DNA of 64,000 nt from Catellatospora sp. IY07-71 (GCF_018326265.1 NZ_AP023360.1:5799501-5863500), one strand, 5' to 3'; shown: positions 24,763 through 33,882, numbered from the stretch's first letter. The notes: generated by a model from the letters alone, not told the origin. Program-made: numbers and translations.

Positions 24763-24892
24763 CGGGCGCCTCCGGCCGCGGCCCGGTCGCCGCGAGCCGT
24801 CTGCCCTGGGGCGACCGGCACTGTGTAAGGGACACCTCAGGATGCCATCGCCCCGTGTGGCGTGCCGCGGGTTCGGCGAAACCCGTACCGGC

Positions 24893-25600
24893 TCAGCCGG
24901 CGCGGAAGTACCAGGTCGCGGTGGACACGGTGACGAAGCCGAGCGCCGCGTACAGGGGCCGGCCGGCCTCGGTGGCGACCAGGGTCGCGGTGCGCCGCGG
25001 GTGCGCGGCGAGCATCGCCGTGAGCAGGGCCCGGGCCAGCCCGGCCCGCCGGTGCTCGGGCAGGGTGGCCAGGGAGTACACGCCGAGCGCGGTGCCGTCG
25101 TCGAACGTGTAGCCGGCCGCGGCCGGTGCGCCGTCGCGGCGGGCCAGCCACGCCCGCCAGCCGGGGGCGTGCAGCAGCCGGGGTGTCAGCGCCCGCCCGG
25201 CGGTCCACGGCTGCAGGTGCGGGTAGGGGAACCCGTCGACGATGACCCGCTCGGCGGTGGCGAGGGTGTCCGGGCCGGTGACCGGCTCGACGCTGATCCC
25301 GTCGCGCTGCCCGGCGGGCGGCGGGCCCGGCGGCCGGTTCATGACCGGCATGCGCCGCACCATGACGTCGGGCAGCTGCTGGGGTGCGGCCAGCCCGTAC
25401 GGGTCTTCGAGGGTCATCCGCCCGGCGGGCAGCGCGGCGACGATCCCGGCGATGGACGGTGCGCCCAGCGGCCGGCGCAGCACGACCCGCACCGCGCCGT
25501 AGGCGGTGAACCCGGCGTAGCGGGGGTCGGCGGGCAGCGGCGTCCCGGCGGCCTGCCACATGCCTGCGGCGTTGGCGGCGTACAGCCCGGCTCCGTCCAC
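24893..25600 (-). CDS. GNAT family N-acetyltransferase
   Basis: 235 aa. The acetyl-CoA-binding core is in the C-terminal half: GVYSLATLPEHRRAGLARAL (about 173-192) carries the R-x-x-G-x-A pyrophosphate loop, and ATEAGRPLYAALGFVTVST follows. The N-terminal 110 residues form a separate domain, possibly a degenerate GNAT fold, so the acceptor is unknown. The GTG start is supported by TAGGAT 6 nt upstream on the same strand. Confidence 0.82.
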   Translation of the reverse strand: MDGAGLYAANAAGMWQAAGTPLPADPRYAGFTAYGAVRVVLRRPLGAPSIAGIVAALPAGRMTLEDPYGLAAPQQLPDVMVRRMPVMNRPPGPPPAGQRDGISVEPVTGPDTLATAERVIVDGFPYPHLQPWTAGRALTPRLLHAPGWRAWLARRDGAPAAAGYTFDDGTALGVYSLATLPEHRRAGLARALLTAMLAAHPRRTATLVATEAGRPLYAALGFVTVSTATWYFRAG

Positions 25601-25606
25601 CCGGCG

Positions 25607-25612
25607 ATCCTA
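25607..25612 (-). promoter_or_regulatory. -10 hexamer TAGGAT, leaderless start at 25600
   Basis: TAGGAT on the minus strand ends 6 nt before the GTG at 25600. Confidence 0.5.
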
Positions 25613-25795
25613 CGCACGCTCCACACCGGAGCGCCGCCCCCGGCCCCCGGCCGGGGTGATCACGGTGCCGGGGTGGTGACACGCCGCCGAGCACGCCCAC
25701 AAGTTCATGATCAACTGAATACGGGCGGGTTTGGGGGGCATGTGGCTTTAGGGTGGGGTTGGTCCACCTGTGGGAGCGAGTTTGGGAGGGGATGT

Positions 25796-26182
25796 ATGGG
25801 GGACAAGCAGTTCTTCCGCAAGGTCGCCGAGTTGTCGGGGCTGACCGTGGAGGAGGCGGCGGACGCGACCCGGGCCACGCTGGAGTGCCTGGGCAGCCGG
25901 CTGAGCAGCGGGGAGCGCCGCTACCTGGTCGAGCACCTGCACGAGGGATTGCGCGACGCGGTGCCGGTGGACGGCAACGGTCGGATGCAGTGCTTCGGCC
26001 TGCCCGAGCTGCTGCGGCGGGTGCACCAGCGCACGGGCCTCAACGACCGGGACACCGAGTCGGGGGTGCGGGGGGTGCTGACGGCGCTGCGGGAGGACCT
26101 GGGCGCCGAAGTTTTCGATCACGTGATGCAGCAGGTGCCCAACGAGTTCCGGGCGATGGCCCGGGTGCGGGCCGCGGCCTAG
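25796..26182 (+). CDS. DUF2267 domain-containing protein
   Basis: 128 aa. KQFFRKVAELSGLTVEEAAD, then TLECLGSRLSSGERRYLVEHL and LREDLGAEVFDHVMQQVP match the DUF2267 pattern of two similar helical halves. The function is unknown. GGGAGGGG stands 4 nt before the ATG at 25796, and TAGGGT at 25749-25754 is a plausible -10 element. The stop codon overlaps the stop of the convergent gene by 3 bases within CTAG. Confidence 0.85.
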   Translation: MGDKQFFRKVAELSGLTVEEAADATRATLECLGSRLSSGERRYLVEHLHEGLRDAVPVDGNGRMQCFGLPELLRRVHQRTGLNDRDTESGVRGVLTALREDLGAEVFDHVMQQVPNEFRAMARVRAAA

Positions 26183-26937
26183 GGCCGGTGGTAGGCCACG
26201 AGCCTGGTGCGGTCGCCGTCCCCTGCGGCCTGCGACTGCACCAGGCCCACCCCGGGGGCGTACCAGTGCTCGATGCGCGCGCCGGGGAACAGCCGTGAGC
26301 TCTCCTCGACGGTGATCACGCCGTCGTACGCGCCGGCGGGGACGCTGACGTGCCGGCCGGTGGCGAGCACGCGCGCGGTGTCCTCGGCGCGGCCGCGCGC
26401 GTACGCGATCCGCCAGCGCTGCCCGGTCGTGGGACCGGCGGGCATGGCGATGCCGGGCTGGGCGCCGTCGCGGCCGGCCTCCCACCGGTCGGTGCTGGTG
26501 AGCACGCCCTCCAGGTAGTCGCGGCCGGCCTGGCCGAGCAGCCACACGTTGCCGTCGCGGTCCTGGGCGTACCAGGAGGTGGCGTCGCGCAGCACGCCCC
26601 CGCCCGAGTCGGTGGTGACCGTGCGCACCGGCACGGTGTCGATGCCGATGATCCGGTGCGGGCCGGTCCCGGCGGTGACCTCGGTGCGCACGTCGCCGTC
26701 GACGCCGGAGGCGGTGTAGTTCCAGCGCGACCCGGCCGCCAGCGGCAGGTACGGGTTGTCGACCCGGCTGGTGAACCCGGCCGGGTCCAGGCGCACGGGC
26801 TGGTCGCCCTGCGGCAGCGGTGACGGCGCCGGGGTCGGCGCGGGCGTGGGCGCGGCCGCCGGGACGGCGGGGGCCGGGCCGAGCAACAGGCCCGCGGTCA
26901 GGGCCAGGGCGAGGGTGAGCGGCTGCAGACGGGCCAC
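26179..26937 (-). CDS. Secreted protein of unknown function
   Basis: 252 aa. Residues 1-30 form a signal peptide (LQPLTLALALTAGLLLG) with a likely cut after AVPAAA, then a Pro/Ala/Thr linker. The mature domain (about 48-250) is beta-rich: FTSRVDNPYLPLAAGSRWNY, TSWYAQDRDGNVWLLGQ and EHWYAPGVGLVQSQ. This repeated strand pattern is common in secreted actinobacterial proteins without a known activity. The start is taken as GTG 26937. Confidence 0.7.
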   Translation of the reverse strand: MARLQPLTLALALTAGLLLGPAPAVPAAAPTPAPTPAPSPLPQGDQPVRLDPAGFTSRVDNPYLPLAAGSRWNYTASGVDGDVRTEVTAGTGPHRIIGIDTVPVRTVTTDSGGGVLRDATSWYAQDRDGNVWLLGQAGRDYLEGVLTSTDRWEAGRDGAQPGIAMPAGPTTGQRWRIAYARGRAEDTARVLATGRHVSVPAGAYDGVITVEESSRLFPGARIEHWYAPGVGLVQSQAAGDGDRTRLVAYHRP

Positions 26938-27066
26938 GGGCCCATCGTCGCAGCCGACTCGCGACCGATATGCGCGTTCGGCAGTATCACACCCGGATAA
27001 GTCCCGATATTGGAAGGATGAGCGGCGTAAGCCGACTCGGCGAGCCACCACATCCAGGAGCACACC

Positions 27067-28488
27067 ATGACCGCACCGGCCGCGCCCGCGCCCGCGGACG
27101 TGTTCGTCATCTTCGGCATCACCGGCGACCTGGCCAAGGTGATGACGTTCCGCTCGCTGTACCGGCTGGAGCGCCGCGGTCTGCTCACCTGCCCGATCAT
27201 CGGCGTCGCCGCCGACGACTGGACCGTCGACAAGCTGCGCGAACACGCCAAGGCGTGCATCGAGGGCACCGGCGAGCCACTGGACCAGCAGGTGTTCGAC
27301 CGGTTCGCGGCGCGCCTGTCCTACGTATCGGGCGACTTCACCGACGACGGCCTCTACGGCCGCGTCGCCGCCGCCGCCAAGGGCGCCGCGACGCCGGTGT
27401 CGTACCTGGAGATCCCGCCGTCGCTGTTCGCGACCGTGATCAAAGGCCTGTCCGAGGCGGGGCTGACCCGCGGCGGGCGGGTCGTGGTGGAGAAGCCGTT
27501 CGGCCACGACCTGGCCTCGGCCCGCGCCCTCGCCGACGACCTGCACCAGTACCTCGACGAGTCGCAGCTGTTCCGCATCGACCACTTCCTCGGCAAGATG
27601 GGCACCGAGGAGCTGGTGTACCTGCGGTTCGCCAACCGGATGCTGGAGCCGGTGTGGAACCGCGACCACGTCGACAACGTGCAGATCACCATGGCCGAGG
27701 ACTTCGGCGTGGCCGACCGCGGCCACTTCTACGACCCGGTCGGCGCGCTGCGCGACGTCGTCGTCAACCACCTGATGCAGGTCCTGGCCGGCGGCGCGAT
27801 GGAACCACCCGCCGGGCGGCACCCCGACGCGGTCAAGAACGCCCAGTTCGCGCTGTGGAGCGCGGTGCTCGACGCCGACCCGGCCCAGTACGTGCGCGGC
27901 CAGTACGACGGCTACCAGGACATCAACGGCGTCGCGAAGGGCTCCACCACCGAGACCTACGCCGCCCTGCGCCTGGAGATCGACAACTGGCGCTGGTCGG
28001 GGGTGCCGTTCTTCATCCGCACCGGCAAGTGCCTGCCGGTCACCCAGACCGAGTTCCGGGTCGTGTTCAAGCAGCCGCCGCGACTGGGCCTGCCCGCATT
28101 CGCTGGCCTGGTCCCCGAACCGGACCAGTTCGTCATCAAACTCGACCCGGCCACCGGCACGCGGCTGCGCCTGAACGCCAAACGCGCCGACACCGACTTC
28201 GTCGGCCCGATCACCATGGACATGGAGTTCGCCGCCGAGGGCGGCGAAGGCCCCACCCCCTACGAGGTGCTGCTGCACGCGGCCCTGGTCGGCGACGCCA
28301 ACCGGTTCACCCGCCAGGACGGCGTCGAAGAGACCTGGCGCATCATGCAGCCGCTGCTGGACCACCCGTCCCCCGTCGAACCGTACGCACCCGGCACGTG
28401 GGGCCCCGCGGGGGCGGACAAGCTCGTCGCCGGGCACGGCTGGCGCGGCCCCTGGATCGCCGACCCCATGCCCGGAGGCGGGTCGTGA
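27067..28488 (+). CDS. zwf: Glucose-6-phosphate dehydrogenase, divergent type
   Basis: 473 aa. It would oxidise glucose-6-phosphate to 6-phosphogluconolactone. The nucleotide-binding motif is IFGITGDLAKVMTFRSLYRL (about 15-34); the residues after GDLA differ from the usual RRK pattern that binds the NADP phosphate. The active-site segment is FRIDHFLGKMGTEELVYLRF (about 175-195), with the catalytic Asp-His pair kept and KE replaced by KM. EKPFGHDLASA is also typical. The ATG follows GGAG at 9 nt. It is the first gene of a coupled six-gene run that continues to 33882. Confidence 0.88.
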   Translation: MTAPAAPAPADVFVIFGITGDLAKVMTFRSLYRLERRGLLTCPIIGVAADDWTVDKLREHAKACIEGTGEPLDQQVFDRFAARLSYVSGDFTDDGLYGRVAAAAKGAATPVSYLEIPPSLFATVIKGLSEAGLTRGGRVVVEKPFGHDLASARALADDLHQYLDESQLFRIDHFLGKMGTEELVYLRFANRMLEPVWNRDHVDNVQITMAEDFGVADRGHFYDPVGALRDVVVNHLMQVLAGGAMEPPAGRHPDAVKNAQFALWSAVLDADPAQYVRGQYDGYQDINGVAKGSTTETYAALRLEIDNWRWSGVPFFIRTGKCLPVTQTEFRVVFKQPPRLGLPAFAGLVPEPDQFVIKLDPATGTRLRLNAKRADTDFVGPITMDMEFAAEGGEGPTPYEVLLHAALVGDANRFTRQDGVEETWRIMQPLLDHPSPVEPYAPGTWGPAGADKLVAGHGWRGPWIADPMPGGGS

Positions 28489-28619
28489 CCAGCCAGCCCG
28501 GCGGGCCCGGGCCGTCCTCCTGCGCGGCGCCGTCACCGTTCCCGCAAGCGTTCTCACACCTGGCGCTCGTCGGAGCCGCCGGGTCGATCATCGTTGCCGA
28601 GCGGCTGGGAGAGATCTGA
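28486..28619 (+). CDS. Small ORF coupled to zwf, 44 aa
   Basis: The GTG at 28486 overlaps the zwf stop (GTGA), and the TGA at 28617-28619 ends one base before the next ATG. It therefore fills the whole gap between zwf and the GMC gene. The peptide has a Pro/Ser-rich start and a hydrophobic end (HLALVGAAGSIIVAERLGEI). Perfect spacing argues for translation; lack of any recognised family argues for caution. It could also act only as a ribosome-transit leader. Confidence 0.4.
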
Positions 28620-28620
28620 C

Positions 28621-30216
28621 ATGGAAGCCTACGACGTCATCATCATCGGCACCGGCGCCGGAGGCGGCACCCTGGCCCGCTACCTCGCCCCGTCCGGCAA
28701 GCGCATCCTGCTGCTCGAACGCGGCGACTACCTGCCCCGCGAAATCGCCAACTGGGACACCGCCGAAGTGTTCATCGACAACCGCTACATCTCCCCCGAC
28801 ACCTGGTACGACCGCGCCGGCAAAGCGTTCCAGCCGCAGGTCCACTACTACGTCGGCGGCGCCACCAAACTCTACGGCGCCGCCCTCTACCGGCTGCGCC
28901 GCGAAGACTTCGGCGCCCTCCAGCACCACGACGGCCTGTCCCCCGCCTGGCCCATCACCTACGAGGAGATGGAGCCCTGGTACACCATGGCCGAACAGCT
29001 CTACGAAGTCCACGGCAACCGCGGTGAAGACCCCACCGAACCGCCCGCGTCCGCGCCCTACCCCTACCCGGCGCTGCGCCACGAACCCCGCATCCAGCAA
29101 CTGTCCGACGACCTCGCCGCCGCCGGCTTCCACCCGTTCCACGCCCCCTGCGGCGTCCGCCTCAACGAAGCCGACATCAACAACAGCATCTGCATCCGCT
29201 GCGCCCGCTGCGACGGCTTCCCCTGCCCCCTGCACGCCAAATCCGACGCCGAAACCCTCGCCGTACGCCCCGCACTCACCGCACCCAACGTCACCATGCT
29301 CACCCACGCCCACGTCGTACGCCTGGAGACCAACCCCGAAGGCACCGCCGTCACGCAGGTCATCGTCGACCACGAAGGCCACGAGGAACGCTACTCGGCC
29401 GCCATCGTCGCCGTCGCCGCCGGCGCCGCCAACACCGCCAAACTCCTGCTCATGTCCGCCACCGACCGCCACCCGCGCGGCCTCGCCAACGGCTCCGACC
29501 AGGTCGGGCGCAACTACATGTACCACCTGTCCCAGGCCGTGCTCGCCCTGTCCCGCGAACCCAACGACACCGTCTTCCAGAAGACCCTCGGCCTCAACGA
29601 CTTCTACTTCCGCGGCCCCGGCTTCGACTACCCCATGGGCAACATCCAGATGATCGGCAAATCCGCGCCCGACATGTACCGCGGCGAGAAACCCCTCGCC
29701 ACCAAACTCGCGCCGAGCTGGGCCCTGGCCGACGTCGCCCGGCACGCCGTCGACTTCTGGCTGTCCACCGAAGACCTGCCCATGCCCGGCAACCGCGTCA
29801 CCGTCGCCCGCGACGGCAACATCATCCTCGACTACACACCCAGCAACCCCACCGCCGCCAAACAGCTCTACCACCAGCTCAAATCCATGCTCAAGACGAT
29901 GCGGCTGCACCAGGACCACCTCATCCACCGCTTCGCCTACATGAAGAGCGACATCCCCATCGCCGGCGTCGCCCACCAGGCCGGCACCTGCCGCATGGGC
30001 ACCGACCCCGCCACATCCGTCCTCGACGCCAACTGCAAAACCCACGAACTCGACAACCTGTACGTCGTCGACACCAGCTGCTTCCCCAGCATCGGCGCCG
30101 TCAACCCGGCCCTGACCGCCATGGCCAACGCCCTGCGCGTCGGCGACCACCTCATGCACCGCCTCGGCGCCACCTTCCCGGCCGCCGCCACCACCGCACC
30201 CGGCGCCGCCCGATGA
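28621..30216 (+). CDS. GMC family oxidoreductase
   Basis: 531 aa flavoprotein of the glucose-methanol-choline family. The FAD-binding motif IIGTGAGGGTLARYLAPSG is at about 7-25, followed by LLLERGDYLPRE. A cysteine-rich stretch, CIRCARCDGFPCPLHAK near residue 191, resembles the one in gluconate-2-dehydrogenase-like members and could carry a metal or disulfide. The C-terminal domain keeps HQAGTCRMGTDP and VDTSCFPSIGAVNPALT. No signal peptide is seen, so it acts inside the cell. The substrate is probably a sugar, sugar acid or alcohol. GGGAG is 9 nt before the ATG. It overlaps the SCP2 gene by 4 bp. Confidence 0.87.
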   Translation: MEAYDVIIIGTGAGGGTLARYLAPSGKRILLLERGDYLPREIANWDTAEVFIDNRYISPDTWYDRAGKAFQPQVHYYVGGATKLYGAALYRLRREDFGALQHHDGLSPAWPITYEEMEPWYTMAEQLYEVHGNRGEDPTEPPASAPYPYPALRHEPRIQQLSDDLAAAGFHPFHAPCGVRLNEADINNSICIRCARCDGFPCPLHAKSDAETLAVRPALTAPNVTMLTHAHVVRLETNPEGTAVTQVIVDHEGHEERYSAAIVAVAAGAANTAKLLLMSATDRHPRGLANGSDQVGRNYMYHLSQAVLALSREPNDTVFQKTLGLNDFYFRGPGFDYPMGNIQMIGKSAPDMYRGEKPLATKLAPSWALADVARHAVDFWLSTEDLPMPGNRVTVARDGNIILDYTPSNPTAAKQLYHQLKSMLKTMRLHQDHLIHRFAYMKSDIPIAGVAHQAGTCRMGTDPATSVLDANCKTHELDNLYVVDTSCFPSIGAVNPALTAMANALRVGDHLMHRLGATFPAAATTAPGAAR

Positions 30217-30587
30217 CTTACGACCCCACCGCCGCCTACTTCACCGGCCTGGCCGAACACGGCCGCTACCCGCTGCTGCGCGCCACCACCGGCACCATCC
30301 GCTTCGACCTCACCGGCAACGGCGGCCGCGGCGAACACTGGCGCGTCACCATCAACCGCGGCCACGTCGACGTCAGCCGCGGCGAACAACCCGCCGACTG
30401 CGTCGTCAAAGTCGACAAGAAACTCTTCGACGGCATCGTCACCGGCCAGGTCAACACCATGGCCGCCATGCTCCGCGGCCAAGTCGACGTCGACGGCGAC
30501 CTGCACCTCATCACCATGCTGCAACGGCTGTTCCCCGGCGGGCGACCGCCACTGCCCGAACCCGCCGCCAGGAGGCACCCCAGATGA
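30213..30587 (+). CDS. SCP2 sterol-binding-domain protein
   Basis: 124 aa. GTIRFDLTGNGGRGEHWRVT and CVVKVDKKLFDGIVTGQVNT match the SCP2 fold, a hydrophobic-ligand carrier. The last 20 residues are Pro/Arg-rich. It overlaps both neighbours by 4 bp (ATGA), so it is translated with them. A lipid-type ligand carrier between a GMC oxidoreductase and a glucan debranching enzyme is unexpected; it might present a glycolipid or polyprenol-type substrate. That is inference. Confidence 0.85.
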   Translation: MTYDPTAAYFTGLAEHGRYPLLRATTGTIRFDLTGNGGRGEHWRVTINRGHVDVSRGEQPADCVVKVDKKLFDGIVTGQVNTMAAMLRGQVDVDGDLHLITMLQRLFPGGRPPLPEPAARRHPR

Positions 30588-32710
30588 TCCCCGCACCGAC
30601 GGTCAGCACCCTGGACGGCAACACGTTCGTCGTCAGCGACACCGCCGGCGACATCGACGCCTCACCCACCGAACCCAACGGCCTGTTCTCCTGGGACACC
30701 CGCTACCTGTCCCGCTGGATCCTCACCGTCAACGGCAGCCGCCTACGGCCCCTGTCCACCGACGACCTGCACTACTTCGAAACCCGGTTCTTCCTCGTCC
30801 CCGGCACCGGCACCGTCTACGTCGACGCCACCTACTCCGTCATCCGCCAGCGCGCCGTCGTCGACGGCTTCCGCGAAACCCTCACCATCCTCAACCACGC
30901 CGACAACCCCATCGACCTCGTCGTACGCATCGACGCCGGCGCCGACTTCGCCGACCTGTTCGAAGTCAAAGACCACCTCAAGAAGAAAGGCAAGTACTAC
31001 ACCCGCGTCGACCACCGGCTCCTGCTCGGCTACGAACGCGACACCTACCGCCGCGAAACCCTCATCTCCACCACCACCCCCGCCGACCTCGACGACGACG
31101 GCCTCACCTACACCGTCCACCTCGACCCCCACACCAGCTGGACCACCGAGATCCAGGTCGAGACCTCACTATGGGGCTGGGCCGCCAACCAGGCCGCCCA
31201 CCACCGCATCACCAGCGACGAAGACACCGGCCACACCCGCCGCGACATGGAAACCGAACTCCAGCGCTGGCTCGAAGAAGCACCCAAACTCGAATGCGAC
31301 TGGGAACCCCTCAAACACACCTACCGCCGCAGCCTCACCGACCTCGCCGCCCTGCGCTTCGCCCCCATGACCGCCGGCAAACGCAGCCTGCCCGCCGCCG
31401 GCCTGCCCTGGTTCATGACCATGTTCGGCCGCGACAGCATCCTCACCAGCCTCCAAGCCCTGCCCTTCGTCCCGTCGCTGGCCGCCACCACCCTCGCCGA
31501 ACTCGGCGCCCGCCAAGGCAGCCGCATCGACGACTTCCGCGACGAAGACCCCGGCAAGATCCTCCACGAGATGCGCTACGGCGAACTCACCGCCTTCGAA
31601 GAACGACCCCACTCCCCCTACTACGGCTCCGCCGACGCCACCCCACTGTTCATCACCCTGCTCGACGAATACGAACGCTGGAGCGGCGACACCCGCCTCG
31701 CCGCCGACCTCGAATTCGAAGCCCGCGCCGCCATCGACTGGATCGACCAATACGCCGACCTACGCGGCGACGGCTACATCTGGTACCAGACCCGCAACCC
31801 CGAAACCGGCCTCGAAAACCAATGCTGGAAAGACTCCTGGGACTCCATCTCCTACCGCGACGGCACCCTGCCCGGCTTCCCCCGCGCCACCTGCGAACTA
31901 CAGGGCTACGCCTACGACGCCAAACGCCGCGCCGCCCGCCTCGCCCGCGACGTCTGGAAAGACCCCTCCTGGGCCGCCGAACTCGAAAAACAAGCCGCCG
32001 ACCTCAAAGCCCGCTTCAACCGCGACTTCTGGATCGAAGACCAGAAGTACTACGCCCTCGCCCTCGACGCCGACGGCAACAAAGTCGACGCCCTCAGCTC
32101 CAACATCGGCCACCTCCTCTGGAGCGGCATCGTCGAACGCACCCGCGCCAAACACATCGTCGACCACCTCCTCGGCCCCCGCCTCTACTCCGGCTGGGGC
32201 ATCCGCACCCTCGCCGAAGGCGAAGCCCGCTACAACCCCGTCGGCTACCACGTCGGCACCGTCTGGCCCTTCGACAACAGCTTCATCGCCTGGGGCCTGC
32301 GCCGCTACGGCTACAAGAAAGAAGCCGCCCGCGTCGCCGCCGGCATCCTCGACGCCGCCGAATACTTCAACGGCCGCCTGCCCGAAGCCTTCTGCGGCTA
32401 CGAACGCGCCGTCACCAAATACCCCGTCCCCTACCCCACCGCCTGCAGCCCACAAGCCTGGTCCACCGGCACCCCACTCCTGCTCCTCGGCACCATGCTC
32501 GGCCTGCAAGCCGTCGGACCACACCTCGTCGTCGACCCCGCCCTGCCCATGGGCATCGGCCACCTCGCCCTGCTCGACGTACCCGGCCGCTGGGGCCGCC
32601 GCGACGCCTACGGCCGCGGCCGCTTCCAAGTCCGCGCCGAAGACCGCCGCAAACTCCGCCCCCAGCTCTCCCCACTCGAAACCGTCGTCAACCGACGCGA
32701 AGACCGATGA
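30584..32710 (+). CDS. Glycogen-debranching-type amylo-alpha-1,6-glucosidase
   Basis: 708 aa. The N-terminal domain (about 10-210: GNTFVVSDTAGDID, FSWDTRYLSRW) is the bacterial GDE N-terminal type. The catalytic (alpha/alpha)6 barrel follows, with AAGLPWFMTMFGRDSILTSL near 268, WIDQYADLRGDGYIWYQ, and GWGIRTLAEGEARYNPVGYH. The acidic residues in FGRDS and LYSGWGIRTL are where the family's active site lies. It would cut alpha-1,6-linked glucose or a related linkage. There is no signal peptide. It overlaps both neighbours by 4 bp. Codon choice is strongly C-ending, with GAA, AAA and CAA for Glu, Lys and Gln. Confidence 0.85.
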   Translation: MIPAPTVSTLDGNTFVVSDTAGDIDASPTEPNGLFSWDTRYLSRWILTVNGSRLRPLSTDDLHYFETRFFLVPGTGTVYVDATYSVIRQRAVVDGFRETLTILNHADNPIDLVVRIDAGADFADLFEVKDHLKKKGKYYTRVDHRLLLGYERDTYRRETLISTTTPADLDDDGLTYTVHLDPHTSWTTEIQVETSLWGWAANQAAHHRITSDEDTGHTRRDMETELQRWLEEAPKLECDWEPLKHTYRRSLTDLAALRFAPMTAGKRSLPAAGLPWFMTMFGRDSILTSLQALPFVPSLAATTLAELGARQGSRIDDFRDEDPGKILHEMRYGELTAFEERPHSPYYGSADATPLFITLLDEYERWSGDTRLAADLEFEARAAIDWIDQYADLRGDGYIWYQTRNPETGLENQCWKDSWDSISYRDGTLPGFPRATCELQGYAYDAKRRAARLARDVWKDPSWAAELEKQAADLKARFNRDFWIEDQKYYALALDADGNKVDALSSNIGHLLWSGIVERTRAKHIVDHLLGPRLYSGWGIRTLAEGEARYNPVGYHVGTVWPFDNSFIAWGLRRYGYKKEAARVAAGILDAAEYFNGRLPEAFCGYERAVTKYPVPYPTACSPQAWSTGTPLLLLGTMLGLQAVGPHLVVDPALPMGIGHLALLDVPGRWGRRDAYGRGRFQVRAEDRRKLRPQLSPLETVVNRREDR

Positions 32711-33882
32711 CCACCCGCACCGAAACCACCGCCGTCAACACCGCCGGCATCATCCAAGGCATCGTCCTGGTCACCATCCCCGCCGCCAGCACCATCCTCA
32801 CCGACCCCGCCCACTACGGCCTCAACAGCTCCCAATACGGCATCATGTTCGCCCCACAGGTCATCGCCGCCATCGCCACCAGCCTCGCCGGCGCCGGCCT
32901 CGCCCGCCGCCACGGCACCCGGCCCCTCTACCTCACCGGCCTCGCCTGCTCCCTCACCTCCATGCTCCTCCTGCTCGCCAGCGCCGCCGTCCAGCACCAG
33001 CCCACCGCATACCCGCTGCTGCTCGCCGCCACCGCGTTCCTCGGCGCCGGCTTCGGCCTCACCGTCCCCACCCTCAACACCCTCGCCGCCGCCTTCCACC
33101 CCGGCAACGTCGACAAAGCCGTCCTCATCCTCAACGCCCTCCTCGGCCTCGGCACCGCCCTCGCCCCCGTCTTCGTCGCCCTCTTCGTCGGCCTCGGCTT
33201 CTGGTGGGGACTACCCGTCCTGTCCACCCTCCTGCTCACCGCACTCCTGCTCGCCAGCCTCCGCCTGCCCCTACAAGCCCAGACCACCGCCGAACCCACC
33301 ACCGGCCGCCACAGCCTGCCCGCCAGATACTGGGTGTACGCAGCCTTCGCCCTCCTCTACGGCATCTGCGAAACCCTCAACGGCAACTGGGCCCAGCTCG
33401 ACATGACCCGCAGCCTCGCCGCCGGCACCACCCTCGCCGCCCTCGCCCTCACCGCCTTCTGGGCCATGGTCACCGCAGGCCGCCTTCTCTTCGCCGCCAT
33501 CACCCGCTGGCTGCCCGCCCGCACCACCTACCACCTGCTGCCCTTCGCCCTCGCCGGCGTCTTCGCCATCATCACCGCGCTCCCCGCCGGCGCAGGCGTC
33601 CAAGGCGTGCTCGCCTTCGGCGCCGCCGGACTCTGCTGCTCCGCCCTGCTCCCCCTCACCATCAGCTTCGGCCAGCACGAACTCGCCGCATACAGCACCG
33701 CCGTCGCCGGCGGCGTCATCGCCTTCTACCAGCTCGGCTACGGCATCGCCGCCTTCGGCGCCGGACCCCTGCTCGACGCCGGCACCCCCATCTCCCGCCT
33801 CTACACCATCGGCGCCGTCATCGCCCTCGCCATGGGCCTGCTCTCCTTCGCCGTCGCCCACCGCCGCCGCGCCGCCTCATGA
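32707..33882 (+). CDS. MFS transporter
   Basis: 391 aa with about twelve membrane helices. The cytoplasmic loop after helix 2 contains LARRHGTRPLYLTG, the MFS signature between helices 2 and 3, and helices 4-5 include GAGFGLTVPTLNTLAAAF. It resembles sugar-efflux/fucose-permease-like members. It is the last gene of the run starting with zwf, and its ATG overlaps the debranching enzyme stop. It could import the substrate or export a product of the pathway. The downstream gene is convergent. Confidence 0.85.
   Translation: MTTRTETTAVNTAGIIQGIVLVTIPAASTILTDPAHYGLNSSQYGIMFAPQVIAAIATSLAGAGLARRHGTRPLYLTGLACSLTSMLLLLASAAVQHQPTAYPLLLAATAFLGAGFGLTVPTLNTLAAAFHPGNVDKAVLILNALLGLGTALAPVFVALFVGLGFWWGLPVLSTLLLTALLLASLRLPLQAQTTAEPTTGRHSLPARYWVYAAFALLYGICETLNGNWAQLDMTRSLAAGTTLAALALTAFWAMVTAGRLLFAAITRWLPARTTYHLLPFALAGVFAIITALPAGAGVQGVLAFGAAGLCCSALLPLTISFGQHELAAYSTAVAGGVIAFYQLGYGIAAFGAGPLLDAGTPISRLYTIGAVIALAMGLLSFAVAHRRRAAS

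Noticed and set aside
24837-25700. 287-codon frame overlapping the acetyltransferase
   Set aside because: It is Arg-rich and out of frame; the frame at 24893-25600 holds the GNAT motif.
31171-32706. Long plus-strand open frame upstream of the MFS start
   Set aside because: It is the shifted frame of the debranching enzyme; only the part from 32707 encodes helices. The sequence before it is Arg/Pro-rich without structure.
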